54,084 nt of DNA from Caldilineaceae bacterium (GCA_022842065.1 JALHQH010000069.1:1-54084); one strand, 5' to 3'. Counted from the first letter of the stretch, positions 35,004 to 45,075 are shown. The notes: a model not told the origin generated them from the letters alone. Translations and numbers: made by a program.

Positions 35004-35112
35004 GGCTCCCCGTCGTTAAAGCCATGAAAGCCTACCCGTGCAAACCTGTTCGTCGTCTATCGGATCTGGCGCGTATAGCGAAAAATCAATTATAGTCTGT
35101 AAAGCAGGGGGA

Positions 35113-35232
35113 ATTGTTTGGTTGGATAATGGTAATTTCTCTATAATACAACAGCGGGCCAGCGTACGCTTACAAACCTTGCGTGTGCTATGCCCGCTGT
35201 GCTGTCGATCAATATCTTCTATCCAACCAATT
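35113..35232. terminator. Nested inverted repeat between convergent genes
   Basis: Outer arms near AATTGTTTGGTTGGAT (35112-35127) and ATCCAACCAATTT (35221-35233), inner arms ACAGCGGGC (35150-35158) and GCCCGCTGT (35192-35200). It overlaps the 3' end of the CarD-type gene and probably ends transcription from both sides. Confidence 0.45.
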
Positions 35233-35741
35233 TACACGGTGGTGCTCGGCTCCACCACAACTGCTAGCGCATCATCAATGACGGCAACGGTGGTCATTAA
35301 ATCATTATCCAATGATAGTGCCATCTCATTGGCCAGCAGTTCGCGCCCATGATCGAGCAGCCGTTGATCTTCAATGCCTAGATGCTTTTTATCACGGCGG
35401 TGCCAGGTCAATTCACGCACGGCTTCGGCAATCTTGATGGGATAACCGGAGAAAATAAGTAATTCCATCTCCTTGCGCCGTTGCTTGTAATCGGCGGGGA
35501 GCTCTTGAGGCGCGGCACGTAGGGTGGCTAGGACCTGCTTCACTTTTTCTTTTGACATAATATGGCGCAGCCCTACTGCCGTCACCCGTTGAAACGGGAC
35601 GCGGACAGTCAGCTCTTTGTCGGCAAAACGCAGCACGTAATAATTTTGTAGATTTTCACCTACAGTAATTTTTTCTACGTCGATGATTTTACCCGCGCCG
35701 TGGGCAGGATGCACGATCGTCTGACCAATGGCGTATTCCAT
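35232..35741 (-). CDS. CarD/CdnL-type RNA polymerase-binding regulator
   Basis: A 169-aa transcription factor that binds the RNA polymerase beta subunit and stabilises open promoters. ATG after AAGGAG. The N-terminal Tudor-like interaction domain (YAIGQTIVHPAHGAGKIIDVEK, about residues 3-24) and the VRVPFQRVTAVGLRHIM stretch are family marks. The helical C-terminal domain (about residues 70-160) binds upstream DNA. It is normally a housekeeping regulator. It stands alone with its own promoter region. Confidence 0.92.
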   Translation of the reverse strand: MEYAIGQTIVHPAHGAGKIIDVEKITVGENLQNYYVLRFADKELTVRVPFQRVTAVGLRHIMSKEKVKQVLATLRAAPQELPADYKQRRKEMELLIFSGYPIKIAEAVRELTWHRRDKKHLGIEDQRLLDHGRELLANEMALSLDNDLMTTVAVIDDALAVVVEPSTTV

Positions 35742-35935
35742 TACTGCTCCTTCTTGACCTGCAAGAAAAATTTCACGAACATTGGTTGATTATAACATAA
35801 AATTTATCATTTGTCAGATCCACTTAACCGCTCAACTTGTCGTGGTCGCAAATTGCGTCTGTACAGGGGCCTCCGGCACGCATAAAGAAGAAAAGCGGTC
35901 GCAAAGTGGGTCGTCTTGTGGTCTCGTCATCCAGA

Positions 35936-37189
35936 CTAAGCGACCACGAGCCCAGGCGACTTTGCGACTTCGCGAAGTCGCGCCGATTTACAGAACAGCA
36001 GGCCAATCGGCACCAGCGCTATGCTCAGGCTGCTCCACGCCGCAATCCGCAACAATAACCCGGCTGTGATGGGTAAAAACTGGATTAGCCCGACACTTAG
36101 CAAGGCCAGCACCATTGTGCTGACACCGGCCGCCCAGGGCCAGATGAGCCAGCGCTGGAACCGTAAGCAATTGGCCGGGCGCACCATAAAGATTGCTCCT
36201 AACAAGGCACTGCTGACCCAGCCTAACAGTAAATTGTGCAGGAAAAAGATGCGCAGTTGGGTGCCGGCACTCCAGCGCCAGAGTCCTGGCCAGCAGAGCA
36301 CAAGGGCGGTAACAATGTGGATGGCAAGAAACGCAAGCGCAAAGCGCGCAAAAGGTGAAAGCACAGCACGGCGGCTCCACAATGCCAAGAGATGCCGGCC
36401 AAGCAGCAGCGCAGCCCCCAGATTTGCGAACGCAGCGATCCAGAACAGATCCGGGGTGAGCACGGCCGGCGAGACCCCGAGCATAAAGGTGGGCACTAGC
36501 AGCAGGGCCAGACTTTGGCTGGGCAGCCAACCGGGCACGTTTGTTGTCTCTCCCACTTGGGCCCAGAGCAGGCCAAGCAGGGCCAAATTGAACCAGCCAG
36601 CTCCAAAGAGATCGAGAAAAAGGTGGAGCGCAAGCTGTTGGATCAGCGGGTGCTGGGCATTACCAATGATGGACGCGACCAACCCCAACGCGCCGCTAAA
36701 AGCTAACATCAGTAACAGGATCGCCCAATCCCACAATTGTATGGCGAGCGGACGTTGGGGCAGCCGCCAGGTCACCTGGACATAGAGCGCCACGAACCAG
36801 ATCCAGAGCAGTCCATTCAGCCCGGCCGCCAGCGAACCCAAGGGCAAATCCGCGCTTCCCAACCGTGTGGTGCCATAGCCGTTAAGCCAGAACGCGGGGA
36901 ACCTGAGGAGGGCCAACAGCGTACTTGCGCTCATCTGGACATTGACCAGCCGAGGCAAGGCACGGCCTGTCAATTGGGGTAGATAATGCCAGATCAGCGC
37001 CATCAATGCCAGTGTGACCCAGCCAAAGTACATGAGGTGGCTGTGGGCATGGCGCACCGCGGGATAGTTCTGTGCCCAACTTGGCAGCCCATACAGCAGG
37101 CCGAAACGCAGTAAGACGCCAGTGGCCGCGGCCAGGGCGAGGGCAAAGAGGGCGATCAAGAGGTAGCAGCGAGTTTGGCGCATGTTCAT
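35936..37189 (-). CDS. NnrS-like polytopic haem membrane protein
   Basis: 417 aa from ATG 37189, with no strong ribosome site; TTG 37198 and ATG 37183 are alternatives. About twelve membrane helices. Helix 2 carries [21 protein letters not shown], and a late helix carries [20 protein letters not shown]. Intramembrane histidines of this pattern occur in NnrS and in haem-copper oxidase-like proteins. NnrS protects cells from nitric oxide. The motif also appears in the two small proteins at 34182-35003, 1-3 kb away. Alternatively it may be an oxidase subunit I relative. Assignment is by topology and motif. Confidence 0.68.
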   Translation of the reverse strand: MNMRQTRCYLLIALFALALAAATGVLLRFGLLYGLPSWAQNYPAVRHAHSHLMYFGWVTLALMALIWHYLPQLTGRALPRLVNVQMSASTLLALLRFPAFWLNGYGTTRLGSADLPLGSLAAGLNGLLWIWFVALYVQVTWRLPQRPLAIQLWDWAILLLMLAFSGALGLVASIIGNAQHPLIQQLALHLFLDLFGAGWFNLALLGLLWAQVGETTNVPGWLPSQSLALLLVPTFMLGVSPAVLTPDLFWIAAFANLGAALLLGRHLLALWSRRAVLSPFARFALAFLAIHIVTALVLCWPGLWRWSAGTQLRIFFLHNLLLGWVSSALLGAIFMVRPANCLRFQRWLIWPWAAGVSTMVLALLSVGLIQFLPITAGLLLRIAAWSSLSIALVPIGLLFCKSARLREVAKSPGLVVA

Positions 37190-37396
37190 GGGTAGCAACC
37201 GCTTTCTTGCAACGGCAACTGTCTAGCAACACGCACTGTGGTCGCCCCCTAATGCAAGGGTGTTACGGTGTGCAGCCGGCTGATACTGGTCAGGTATCAG
37301 CCGAGCTGAGAAACGCGTTTCCTAGCCAGATGTATCATCAGTGACAATTTACACCTATGATAGCAGCAACGCGCTTGCACGACTGCGACTGAAGTC

Positions 37397-38857
37397 TCAT
37401 GCCGTGGGGTGAAGCAAGCCTGCACCGTGCATGACTGCTGTTGCCGTACGCTCAGGACCCAAATTTTGCCCCTTTGTTTGCTGCCCGCGACGCGTTGCGG
37501 CATTACGTCGGTTCCGCAGCAGACGATTGAGCGCATCCGGGGCGCGACGCTTTGCGCGAGGAGCGGGGGTCAACCGTTGCTCCGCTGCAGGTAGCGACTG
37601 TGGCTGGGCCAGGATGGCCGCCGGCAGCATAATCGTAAAGGTTGCTCCCCGTCCGACGACACTTTCGACCCCAATGGTACCGCCATGCAACTCAACAATC
37701 CGTTTGCTGATCGCCAGCCCCAGGCCGGTGCTCTTCTCGTGGCCGGTGGGGCGTACACTGGCACGCGCAAAGAGGCCGAAGAGTTGATGAATTTCATCCG
37801 GGGGGATCCCCTGGCCCTGATCGGTGACACTGATCAGGAGATCCTGGCCATTGCGCCCAAATTTGAGGATGACGTTGGTGCCGGCATGTGAATATTTGAA
37901 GGCGTTGCTCAACAGATTGCCAAGCACCTGCTCCATGCGTAGCCCGTCGAGTAATACTTGATCGATGGTCGGTTCCAACTCGATGGTGAGATTAATCTGC
38001 TTTTGGGCCCCAATATGGCTATTGCTATATCTAACGCGCGTTACCAACTGGCGCAGATCAGTAAGTTGGGGATTGACCGTCAGCCGACCCGCCTCGATCG
38101 CGGCTGTGTCAAGCAGATCATTGGTGAGATAGAGTGCGTTGGCGGTGGTCTCCTCGATCATCTGGAGGAAGTGCGAGTATTCATCCTGCGTTGGTTGTAG
38201 CGTCTTGAGGAGATCAACTGCAAACTTGATATTGCCCAGCGGGCCACGCAGATCATGCGCTACCATCCCCAACACATGATCCTTCTGATGATTCAATTGC
38301 CGTAGTTTTGTATTGGCATCATCCAACTCGGCCAAGCGCTCAGCAATATGTTCTTCGAAAAATTGGTTAATATCTTGCAAGGTTGTCAACAACCGGTGAT
38401 TTTCGACAATTAAGTCCAGTTTACCAAAGAGTTCATGGATTAGCCCCCCTAATTCATCGGCGTTGAACTGTGCAACCATCTCGCGTAAGCCGGCACGATT
38501 AATGGCGAGCGGGGGCGTACTTTGCGGCATTGGCACGGTCGCAAGCCGCCGGCGCAACTCTGCTAATATTTCGTATTGGCCGCAATTGGCCGTGCCGGCG
38601 GCTGTGGCAAGGGATTGGTTGTTGCTCTGCTCTGCAATATGTAAGAGTTGATTGAAGAGAGCTTGCTCTGTGTTATTGGTACTGTTGGGCTGGGCGGCGC
38701 TCCCTTCTGTCGATATCGTCGTGTGTTGCTCTTCCTGACTGATCTGTTGGCAAAGTGTTTTTAGGCTATCGGCGCTAAATTGTCGATCAAGGCCGGAGCC
38801 TGTTCCTTGCCCGGTTGGTTGCCCGGTAATTAGAGGGACTGACGGACGTACACTCAT
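37397..38857 (-). CDS. Soluble sensor histidine kinase
   Basis: 486 aa from ATG 38857 (AAGGGAA about 9 bases away); no membrane segments. An N-terminal region of ~190 residues contains no recognised sensor domain; a coiled coil (about residues 180-212, EEHIAERLAELDDANTKLRQL) leads into HisKA. H box: GMVAHDLRGPLGNIKF (His about residue 225). N box: LGNLLSNAFKYSHAG; G1: VTDQGQGIPPDE; G2: GLGLAISKRIVE. A basic, Arg-rich C-terminal tail of ~60 residues is unusual. No response regulator is next to it, so it is an orphan kinase. The signal is unknown. Confidence 0.9.
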   Translation of the reverse strand: MSVRPSVPLITGQPTGQGTGSGLDRQFSADSLKTLCQQISQEEQHTTISTEGSAAQPNSTNNTEQALFNQLLHIAEQSNNQSLATAAGTANCGQYEILAELRRRLATVPMPQSTPPLAINRAGLREMVAQFNADELGGLIHELFGKLDLIVENHRLLTTLQDINQFFEEHIAERLAELDDANTKLRQLNHQKDHVLGMVAHDLRGPLGNIKFAVDLLKTLQPTQDEYSHFLQMIEETTANALYLTNDLLDTAAIEAGRLTVNPQLTDLRQLVTRVRYSNSHIGAQKQINLTIELEPTIDQVLLDGLRMEQVLGNLLSNAFKYSHAGTNVILKFGRNGQDLLISVTDQGQGIPPDEIHQLFGLFARASVRPTGHEKSTGLGLAISKRIVELHGGTIGVESVVGRGATFTIMLPAAILAQPQSLPAAEQRLTPAPRAKRRAPDALNRLLRNRRNAATRRGQQTKGQNLGPERTATAVMHGAGLLHPTA

Positions 38858-39439
38858 GATCATTTCCCTTTGGCAGAAAATTATACTCGCCGTTGTCCGA
38901 CTGCAACCTTTTTTTAAGTGATGGGAAAGCTTGCGGTCACACAGCGCTGAGTATAGTGGAGGCATGGCAACGCTGATTCTCTCCTGGTAAACTTACGCAG
39001 GGGTGGTGCCCCTACGCATGACGAAGTTTACCGATGGGATTGCGTATCTGTGACGAACATATGGCGTTGCCTCATTTCACGGCAAACATGCCGCAACGAC
39101 TCAAATGCGGTTACTTTCAAAGCGATTGGCTGATAGTGGTGTTTCGTAGTGGCGATAATAGCTCCACGATTGTAGTCAATGCTCACAACACGGTTGGCTT
39201 GATCTCCTCATGTTTCTGCTAAACACGCCTAATTGTTTGGCGTAAGTGTGCCCGATGTAAAATTCCTTACTGATATCATTTGAAAGTTTACTCCCCCGAA
39301 AACAATGATACATCAGTCAAATAGTGAGACTTTGTTAGTACTGTAGTACCCATTTTATACCGGCGATTGACTGATCAATCGTGAAAGACATAAACAACGG
39401 ACTAACCTGTGTAAATGGCAAGCCCCCCCTCTACTCCCT
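38858..39439. other. Intergenic region with hairpin
   Basis: Contains an inverted repeat GGTAAACTT (38986-38994) with AAGTTTACC (39024-39032), enclosing GGGG/CCCC, placed between two minus-strand units. Short frames here have no ribosome site or family match. Nothing else is recognised. Confidence 0.4.
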
Positions 39440-40207
39440 TTACCCGTCATCTCCGCGTACGACGACCCGCACCTCGCTAAAACCCAAGCCGCGCAACAAG
39501 TTCTCGTAATACAACTGTCCATCGCGGGCCACTTCGTCGAGGATCCCGCTACGCAGCGAGGCGTTGATCAACAATTGCCGCCCTTCGGGTAACAGTTGGG
39601 CTTGAAAAACATCAAGTTGGTTCTGACAAAGGAAATCAGGACAGCGATCATTTTGCGCCAGCAGGCGACTGTTTTCCAGATCAAGGTTGACATTGTCGGC
39701 AAAGATCTCAGGTGGCGGTAGGATTAACTGTACCCGGCTGCCATCACTGCTCACCCAGACATCGGCCTCGCCCAGTGTGCTGAGGTCAAAACCGGCCGGG
39801 ACGCGGCCTTTGAGCAGCAAGACAAAATTTTGCTCAATCGGCAGCACGCGCAGCCAGCCTTGGGGTGCTTCGCTGTAGTCAATATCAACCGTGTTGTAAT
39901 GTTCGATGAAGATCTGCTTGTTGACGCGCCGGATCGACTCGACGACCGCCTGGCTGGTGACGATGGTGGTGCGCGTATCCAGGCTGAAGAGATCGCGGGC
40001 CGTGTTGCTCATTAGCCAGACGCTGCCCACTGTCACCACTGTCCCCAGCACAAGGGTAATGACCAGTAGCCAGCCGATAAAGCCCAAGACCGAACGTAAC
40101 AGTGACGGCTGGGTAGAAGGGGATGGGTTACTGACCGGCGGCTCTTCGATGGCCGCCGGCGGGCGGCGTGAAATGGCATTGGCTGTTTCAATAATCGACT
40201 TATCCAT
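39440..40207 (-). CDS. DUF4230-family membrane-anchored protein (copy 1)
   Basis: 255 aa from ATG 40207, which follows GAGGGGG and overlaps the previous stop by 8 bases, so it is translationally coupled. A proline-rich cytoplasmic start (~35 residues), one membrane helix (about residues 40-65) and an extracellular DUF4230 domain (about 75-250) are seen. Motifs include VVESIRRVNKQIFIEHYNTVDIDY and a closing LRGLGFSEVRVVV. The family has no known function. It has a paralogue directly upstream. Confidence 0.85.
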   Translation of the reverse strand: MDKSIIETANAISRRPPAAIEEPPVSNPSPSTQPSLLRSVLGFIGWLLVITLVLGTVVTVGSVWLMSNTARDLFSLDTRTTIVTSQAVVESIRRVNKQIFIEHYNTVDIDYSEAPQGWLRVLPIEQNFVLLLKGRVPAGFDLSTLGEADVWVSSDGSRVQLILPPPEIFADNVNLDLENSRLLAQNDRCPDFLCQNQLDVFQAQLLPEGRQLLINASLRSGILDEVARDGQLYYENLLRGLGFSEVRVVVRGDDG

Positions 40208-40943
40208 CGTTTTGTGCCCCCTCGTCAAAGTGAATTTCAACCTCGCTAAAGCCTGTCTTGTGCAGGAACTCGGTAAGCTGGAGCCGGGCGAACTCCTGGG
40301 CTAGCTTCATCATACTGGCGTTTTCGTCGATCTCGGTGCGCATCTGTTGGCGCGCCTGTTCGAGGGCCGCACTTTCCAGCCCAGTATATTGCGAGAGCAG
40401 CCACACATTGGTACGCTCAAAAATCTGCGAGCGATCGGGCAGCAACTCGACACTCGTGACGGCCGGCTTGGGCGCGGTGAGCGTAATTTTGGTGCCGCCA
40501 ACCTTGACGTCACGTACCTGCGCTAGATCGATGCTGACCTGGACCTTCCCGACCGCCTTGAGCAGCAGACGGTCGCTGACCACTTCGCCGAGTAGCGGCA
40601 CCTGGGTGGTGCGCTCTTCTTGGGCCACGGTTGAGGTCGTAAATTCGACGACGGTGAGATAACTCAGTTCGCGCCAACTGGGGGTTGCCAGCGGGGTGGG
40701 GATCGGTTGCAGCTGTTGTTCAGTTGTCTCGGCCAGGGTTGGCGCGACATACGTTGCGGGCACGGTTGGCCAGGGATCGGCGCTGACGGTGGTGGCGGGC
40801 AAGAGCCACCACCGCAACAATGGGCGTACTGTCAGTGGTACCAGGATCGCCAGTAACAGTAGGGCAATGAGCAGTAGCGCGATGACGCGCTGTGGGTGAG
40901 CGGGTGCGCCGGCCGCAAAGCCGGAGCGCACAAATTTAAGCAT
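40200..40943 (-). CDS. DUF4230-family membrane-anchored protein (copy 2)
   Basis: 247 aa, one N-terminal membrane helix (about residues 20-42) and an outer DUF4230 domain (about 90-242). Its ending FLHKTGFSEVEIHF parallels LLRGLGFSEVRVVV of the downstream copy. The sequence is otherwise diverged (roughly a quarter alike by eye), so the duplication is old. The overlap of the two genes suggests that the products act together, perhaps as a heteromer. Confidence 0.85.
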   Translation of the reverse strand: MLKFVRSGFAAGAPAHPQRVIALLLIALLLLAILVPLTVRPLLRWWLLPATTVSADPWPTVPATYVAPTLAETTEQQLQPIPTPLATPSWRELSYLTVVEFTTSTVAQEERTTQVPLLGEVVSDRLLLKAVGKVQVSIDLAQVRDVKVGGTKITLTAPKPAVTSVELLPDRSQIFERTNVWLLSQYTGLESAALEQARQQMRTEIDENASMMKLAQEFARLQLTEFLHKTGFSEVEIHFDEGAQNDG

Positions 40944-41132
40944 CTAGAGCAACCCCTTTAACTATAAGCACAGCAGTAATTACCAGCAGTAATTGCCAGC
41001 CGTTATTATACGCAGAAATTGCGAAAAGGTTGCATTGGGGTGTGCCGACGATTTTGCCGGGTGGTGTATTCTGGACTGCGTGTTGGTGGATATGGCATCA
41101 TGCCAATGCCCATTGCAGCCGTCAGACCACGG

Positions 41133-42353
41133 TTAGTCACTGCTTTGGATCAGCGGCAGATAAGCAACGGGCGCGAGGGGAGGGGTGGGGACGGTCGGAT
41201 CAAAGCTCATAACGCTGTAGCTAAAAGAGCGCAGAACCCCATCAACTAGCACATTGGCAATCGTGGTTGTGTAGCTCGCTTCTGTACTTGCCGTCCGGTC
41301 AGATTGGGCAGCCTGTAGCGTGGGCATCTCCCACACTAGCGTGTTTTCACCATAGCCATTTACTGGCGCGGCCTGTTGTACGGGAACGTTACTTCCATTA
41401 CTGATGACTGTCACGGCTGCCTGACTGAAATCGGCCTCAGGGTAGGCAAAGGACCAGCGGGAAGAGATGAGTGCTGCCGGTACAAAACCAGGTGGCGGCC
41501 AGGCCACAAATGGTTCGCGGGTCGCAGGGCGTGGCTCCCCCCTATGCGCATGATCAAAGATCCACAGGGCATTGGCACTATGCTGCGTGCCTTGGCTGGG
41601 AATATCACCCGTCCCCATTAATTGTGTTTGTGGATAGAGGATCCATCGCCGATGGCCGACAAAGAAATTGTTGGACCCAGGATCTGCAATATAACCGTCA
41701 ATGGCGGCAGGGCCAAAGGACCCCAAATAGAGATTAGCACTGCCGGCGGCGCGCTCACCTTCGGCTGAATAACAGCGCCAATCTGGCGCAGGACTGTGAC
41801 TTAATTGCGCATTGGCACTCATCATCAAGGCGGCCTGCTGCGCTTGACGATTGTAGTCATCCGCAAAGGTAACTGTGGCTGGTACACCGGCCATGGCCCG
41901 GAAGTAATTGATGCGTTGTAAAATCGCTGTGCGAAAGGTGACACTCACCTCGCCCGCATGACAGTTAGAGAGATCGCCATTCCATTCTGGGGTAACAGTT
42001 GTGCCGGGTAAGTAATAGTCCTGGTAAAAGCGCCGCGCCGCTTCACGGCTTTGGGGGTTGACGCTAAGTCCTGTCTCGGCTTTGTGTACATTATTTGCAA
42101 CAAGTTGTGATTGTTGGACCGGCCTCATTGCTGGCGTAGCCAACGGTGCTGTGCTTTGGGCAAAGGTGGCCAAGGGGGTATTGAGCCAATAGAGGAATAT
42201 AAACAACAGTAGGCCCCCGCAACGAGCGTTGGTCCATGTAACCCGCTGCTGTCTATGTTGTAAAGATGTGTTAGTGCTGGCAAATCTGTTTGGAAAAGTG
42301 GCGTTCACCGCTAGTGCAGTGGCGAAATGAGCGAACGGGGTACGCAGATGCAT
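41133..42353 (-). CDS. Secreted CAP-domain (SCP/PR-1) protein
   Basis: 406 aa; ATG 42353 after AAGGAAGG. Signal-like helix at about residues 45-66, ending ATFAQS. The CAP domain (about 115-265) shows QRINYFRAMAGVPATVTF, the NRQAQQAALMMSANAQLSHSP helix and HRRWILYP, the order usual in bacterial CAP proteins. A beta-rich C-terminal part follows. The protein ends in VAYLPLIQSSD, the tail shared with other exported proteins here. CAP proteins act outside cells, but the reaction is generally unknown. Confidence 0.88.
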   Translation of the reverse strand: MHLRTPFAHFATALAVNATFPNRFASTNTSLQHRQQRVTWTNARCGGLLLFIFLYWLNTPLATFAQSTAPLATPAMRPVQQSQLVANNVHKAETGLSVNPQSREAARRFYQDYYLPGTTVTPEWNGDLSNCHAGEVSVTFRTAILQRINYFRAMAGVPATVTFADDYNRQAQQAALMMSANAQLSHSPAPDWRCYSAEGERAAGSANLYLGSFGPAAIDGYIADPGSNNFFVGHRRWILYPQTQLMGTGDIPSQGTQHSANALWIFDHAHRGEPRPATREPFVAWPPPGFVPAALISSRWSFAYPEADFSQAAVTVISNGSNVPVQQAAPVNGYGENTLVWEMPTLQAAQSDRTASTEASYTTTIANVLVDGVLRSFSYSVMSFDPTVPTPPLAPVAYLPLIQSSD

Positions 42354-42528
42354 CGATCCTTCCTTACGACGATAAATGGCATTAAAATTTTTTGATAAGG
42401 GTCAAGAAGATATTGTAAGGAAGAATAGCAGAAGTAGCGGAAAATTGCTTTGCGATTGCGCACTTGATTGGCTACAATTGGTTACTTGATTGGCTACGTA
42501 GGTACAGCGTATGGAAAATGATAAGTAG

Positions 42529-42645
42529 TACGACAACGTTAAATGATGTGCCTAGCTGGTCCACGACCAGCGGTAGCTGCCCCAGCCACTGGTCATGGAC
42601 CAGCTAGGCACAGAGCACAGCGACTGCCAAGTTAACGTTGTCGTA
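42529..42645 (-). repeat. Nested 117-bp palindrome
   Basis: Outer arms TACGACAACGTTAA (42529-42542) with TTAACGTTGTCGTA (42632-42645), inner arms of 23 bases (42548-42570 with 42589-42611, one mismatch). It lies beyond the subtilase stop, followed by the hairpin at 42661. Confidence 0.7.
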
Positions 42646-42660
42646 GTAATAGATAAAACC

Positions 42661-42713
42661 GTCGCCCCACTGGGTAGCAGTCCAAGCTAAGGCCTGCTAC
42701 CCAGTGGGGCGAC
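42661..42713 (-). terminator. 20-bp hairpin after the subtilase gene
   Basis: Exact 20-bp arms at 42661-42680 and 42694-42713, 13-base loop, no T-run. Located 53 bases past the subtilase stop on the minus strand. Confidence 0.62.
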
Positions 42714-42765
42714 TCGATAAAATTGGGTGTGGAATTACTTAACGAAAATGTACGCTAGCCGTCAC

Positions 42766-45075
42766 CTACTGAGCTAACTCGACCAAGGTCGCAACGGTGT
42801 TCACCTCAATGCCTTCTTCCTCAGCCGTGTTGGTGTAAGTGGGCACCGTGATCACATATTCATCGGTCCAGATTTCGGCAACGCTGGTCGTATAGGTAAA
42901 GCTACCAGCAGCATCAGCGGCGACCGATACTGTGCCTGCATCATGAAGCGCCAGGGGTACGACTTCTTGTGCCGCAAAACCGCTCCCGTGGACAACCACT
43001 GAACTGTCGGCCGGATTGTAGGTAGCACGGATGGTCGGCAAGACCGTTGCCATGCTGGCCGCGACGGTCGGGTTGCGGCAGGCACCAACGTTGGCCAGGC
43101 GAATGGTTGCACCCGATGAGAGATTAAGCTGACAAATCCCACCAAGTTGGCTGTAACTGTGAATGCTCACACTGTAAAGGCGTAGCCGGTCTGTGCCCCA
43201 GACAAAGTCATGGATGATGTCGTTGCCATGGCCAAGCGTATAGTGGAAGGTGTCTCTGCCGGTGCCGCCCCAGAGATTATCATCACCATTGCCGCCATAA
43301 ACCTGATCATTGCCGGGATCACCATAGACGAAGTCATTGTCTTCGCCACCGCCTACGGTATCGTTACCATCATTGCCATAGACCATATCGACATTCATCC
43401 CACCATAGACCCGGTCATTCCCAATCCCGCCGGTCGCTTCATCATTGCCTTCGCCGCCGTCGACAAAGTCATTGTCCTTGCCGCCGGTGACGTTGTCATT
43501 GCCGATCTCGCCATAGACGCTATCATTGCCTTCATTGCCATGCACCGCGTCATTGCCATCGCCGCCGAGTAGGACATCTTTGCCAAGGAAGCCGCAGATC
43601 CGCTCCGCTCCGCTCGTCCCATAGAGGGTGTCATTGGCCGGTGTACCCAAAATGGCCGGCAGATGGTTATATTCAGGGAAACAGTTCGTGGGCGGCGGCG
43701 TACTACCTGCATTGATATAGAGCAGCCGATTTGGTGAACCGGTCCCTGGATTGCCAACCACATTGGTGGTGGCGTTGCTCACAATGGCATTGGCAACCTG
43801 GGCCGGTGTTGCCCCAGCATTGCTCTGCAAGTAAAGTGCCGCTGCACCAGCCACATGGGGTGTTGCCATTGAGGTGCCATTAAGATAAGCCGCCGCCGTG
43901 TTACTGGTATACCAGGCGGAAAGCACCGAGACGCCAGGAGCAAAGAGATCAACACAGTTGCCGATGTTGGAGAAACCGGCGCGGATATCATTTGAATCTG
44001 TTGCGGCCACTGTTAGGGCTTGTGGGGTGCTGGCGGGACTTTTGGCACAGGCGCTGAGGCCATAGTCATTGCCTGCCGAGACCGCATAACTAACCCCAGC
44101 GGCAATCGAGGCTTGGACAGCACTGTTCGTAGGCGCATAAAACGAGCCACCTAAGCTCATGTTAGCGACCATTGGCACGCTAGGGTTAGCACGCTTTTGA
44201 TTCGTTACCCAATTTACTGCTGCAATCACTGTCGAAGAGGGGGTGCCACCACTGCAGCCAAAGACGCGCACCGCAATCAACTGGACGCCTTTGGCAACGC
44301 CGTAGGTGCGCCCACCAACGGTGCCGGCCACATGGGTGCCATGCCCGTTACAGTCATTGGCCGGCAAGCTGCCATCGAACAGATCAACCCCGTAGCTGGC
44401 GCGTCCCTGAAATTCATTGTGCGTAATGTTAATCCCCGTATCGATGATGTAGACGCGCACACCGCTGCCGGTATTATTATAGTTATACTGGCTGTTCAAG
44501 GGCAGATTGCGCTGGTCGATGCGATCCAGCCCCCAGGGTGGGTTGGGTTGGGTGATATCAATGGCGGCAACCTCCGCCGCGCTGACACTTTCGTCAACGG
44601 TTTCATCCGCCGCTTCGGCCGGCGTCTCGGCCAATGCTTCCGGCACTTCGATGGGATCAAGCATAACCAGCCGATCTGGCTCCACATAGCTGACTCTGGG
44701 ATCGCTTTGCAGTGCTGCTAATGCATCACTACTGGCTGTGGTGGGCAACTTGACGGCAAACCCGCTCAGGGCAGCATCATAGGTGTGCAGCAACTCACCA
44801 CCAAGCGACGTTGCTAATTCGGCGGCGGTGGCCTGCACACTGGCTGCACTCACCAACTCATCGGCAAAGACGACAACATATTGGCCGGGAATGACGTCAG
44901 CCGCATCAGTCTGTACCGCGGCTTGATTACCACCAGTGATCAGGGGCAGATAAACCTTGCCCGGTACATCTTCGCTACTCTGGGCAAACCCCGGTGCAGG
45001 GATCCCCAAAATCATCCCGAATAGCAATAAGACCGATAACCAGGTAGAAACGTTTTTGGTGCGTCTCTTTTGCAT
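42766..45075 (-). CDS. Secreted subtilisin-like protease with RTX calcium repeats
   Basis: 769 aa from ATG 45075, which follows AAGGAG by 7 bases; an upstream extension has no ribosome site. Signal peptide (about residues 1-30), then VYLPLITGG, an I9-type propeptide (about 60-140, GQYVVVFADE), and the S8 catalytic domain. The triad is D in VYIIDTGIN, H in NGHGTHVAGT and S in NGTSMATPHVAG. About ten GGxGxDxxx-like RTX nonapeptides follow (about residues 480-620), which bind calcium and guide folding outside the cell. A C-terminal immunoglobulin-like domain (about 665-760) closes it. Confidence 0.95.
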   Translation of the reverse strand: MQKRRTKNVSTWLSVLLLFGMILGIPAPGFAQSSEDVPGKVYLPLITGGNQAAVQTDAADVIPGQYVVVFADELVSAASVQATAAELATSLGGELLHTYDAALSGFAVKLPTTASSDALAALQSDPRVSYVEPDRLVMLDPIEVPEALAETPAEAADETVDESVSAAEVAAIDITQPNPPWGLDRIDQRNLPLNSQYNYNNTGSGVRVYIIDTGINITHNEFQGRASYGVDLFDGSLPANDCNGHGTHVAGTVGGRTYGVAKGVQLIAVRVFGCSGGTPSSTVIAAVNWVTNQKRANPSVPMVANMSLGGSFYAPTNSAVQASIAAGVSYAVSAGNDYGLSACAKSPASTPQALTVAATDSNDIRAGFSNIGNCVDLFAPGVSVLSAWYTSNTAAAYLNGTSMATPHVAGAAALYLQSNAGATPAQVANAIVSNATTNVVGNPGTGSPNRLLYINAGSTPPPTNCFPEYNHLPAILGTPANDTLYGTSGAERICGFLGKDVLLGGDGNDAVHGNEGNDSVYGEIGNDNVTGGKDNDFVDGGEGNDEATGGIGNDRVYGGMNVDMVYGNDGNDTVGGGEDNDFVYGDPGNDQVYGGNGDDNLWGGTGRDTFHYTLGHGNDIIHDFVWGTDRLRLYSVSIHSYSQLGGICQLNLSSGATIRLANVGACRNPTVAASMATVLPTIRATYNPADSSVVVHGSGFAAQEVVPLALHDAGTVSVAADAAGSFTYTTSVAEIWTDEYVITVPTYTNTAEEEGIEVNTVATLVELAQ

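Noticed and set aside
37340..37355. Crp-like palindrome upstream of the NnrS-like gene
   Set aside because: AGTGACAATTTACACC fits poorly and no -10 box stands at a suitable distance on the minus strand.
43210..43640. Regular 27-base periodicity, possible satellite or CRISPR
   Set aside because: It is the coding pattern of RTX nonapeptides in the subtilisin on the other strand.
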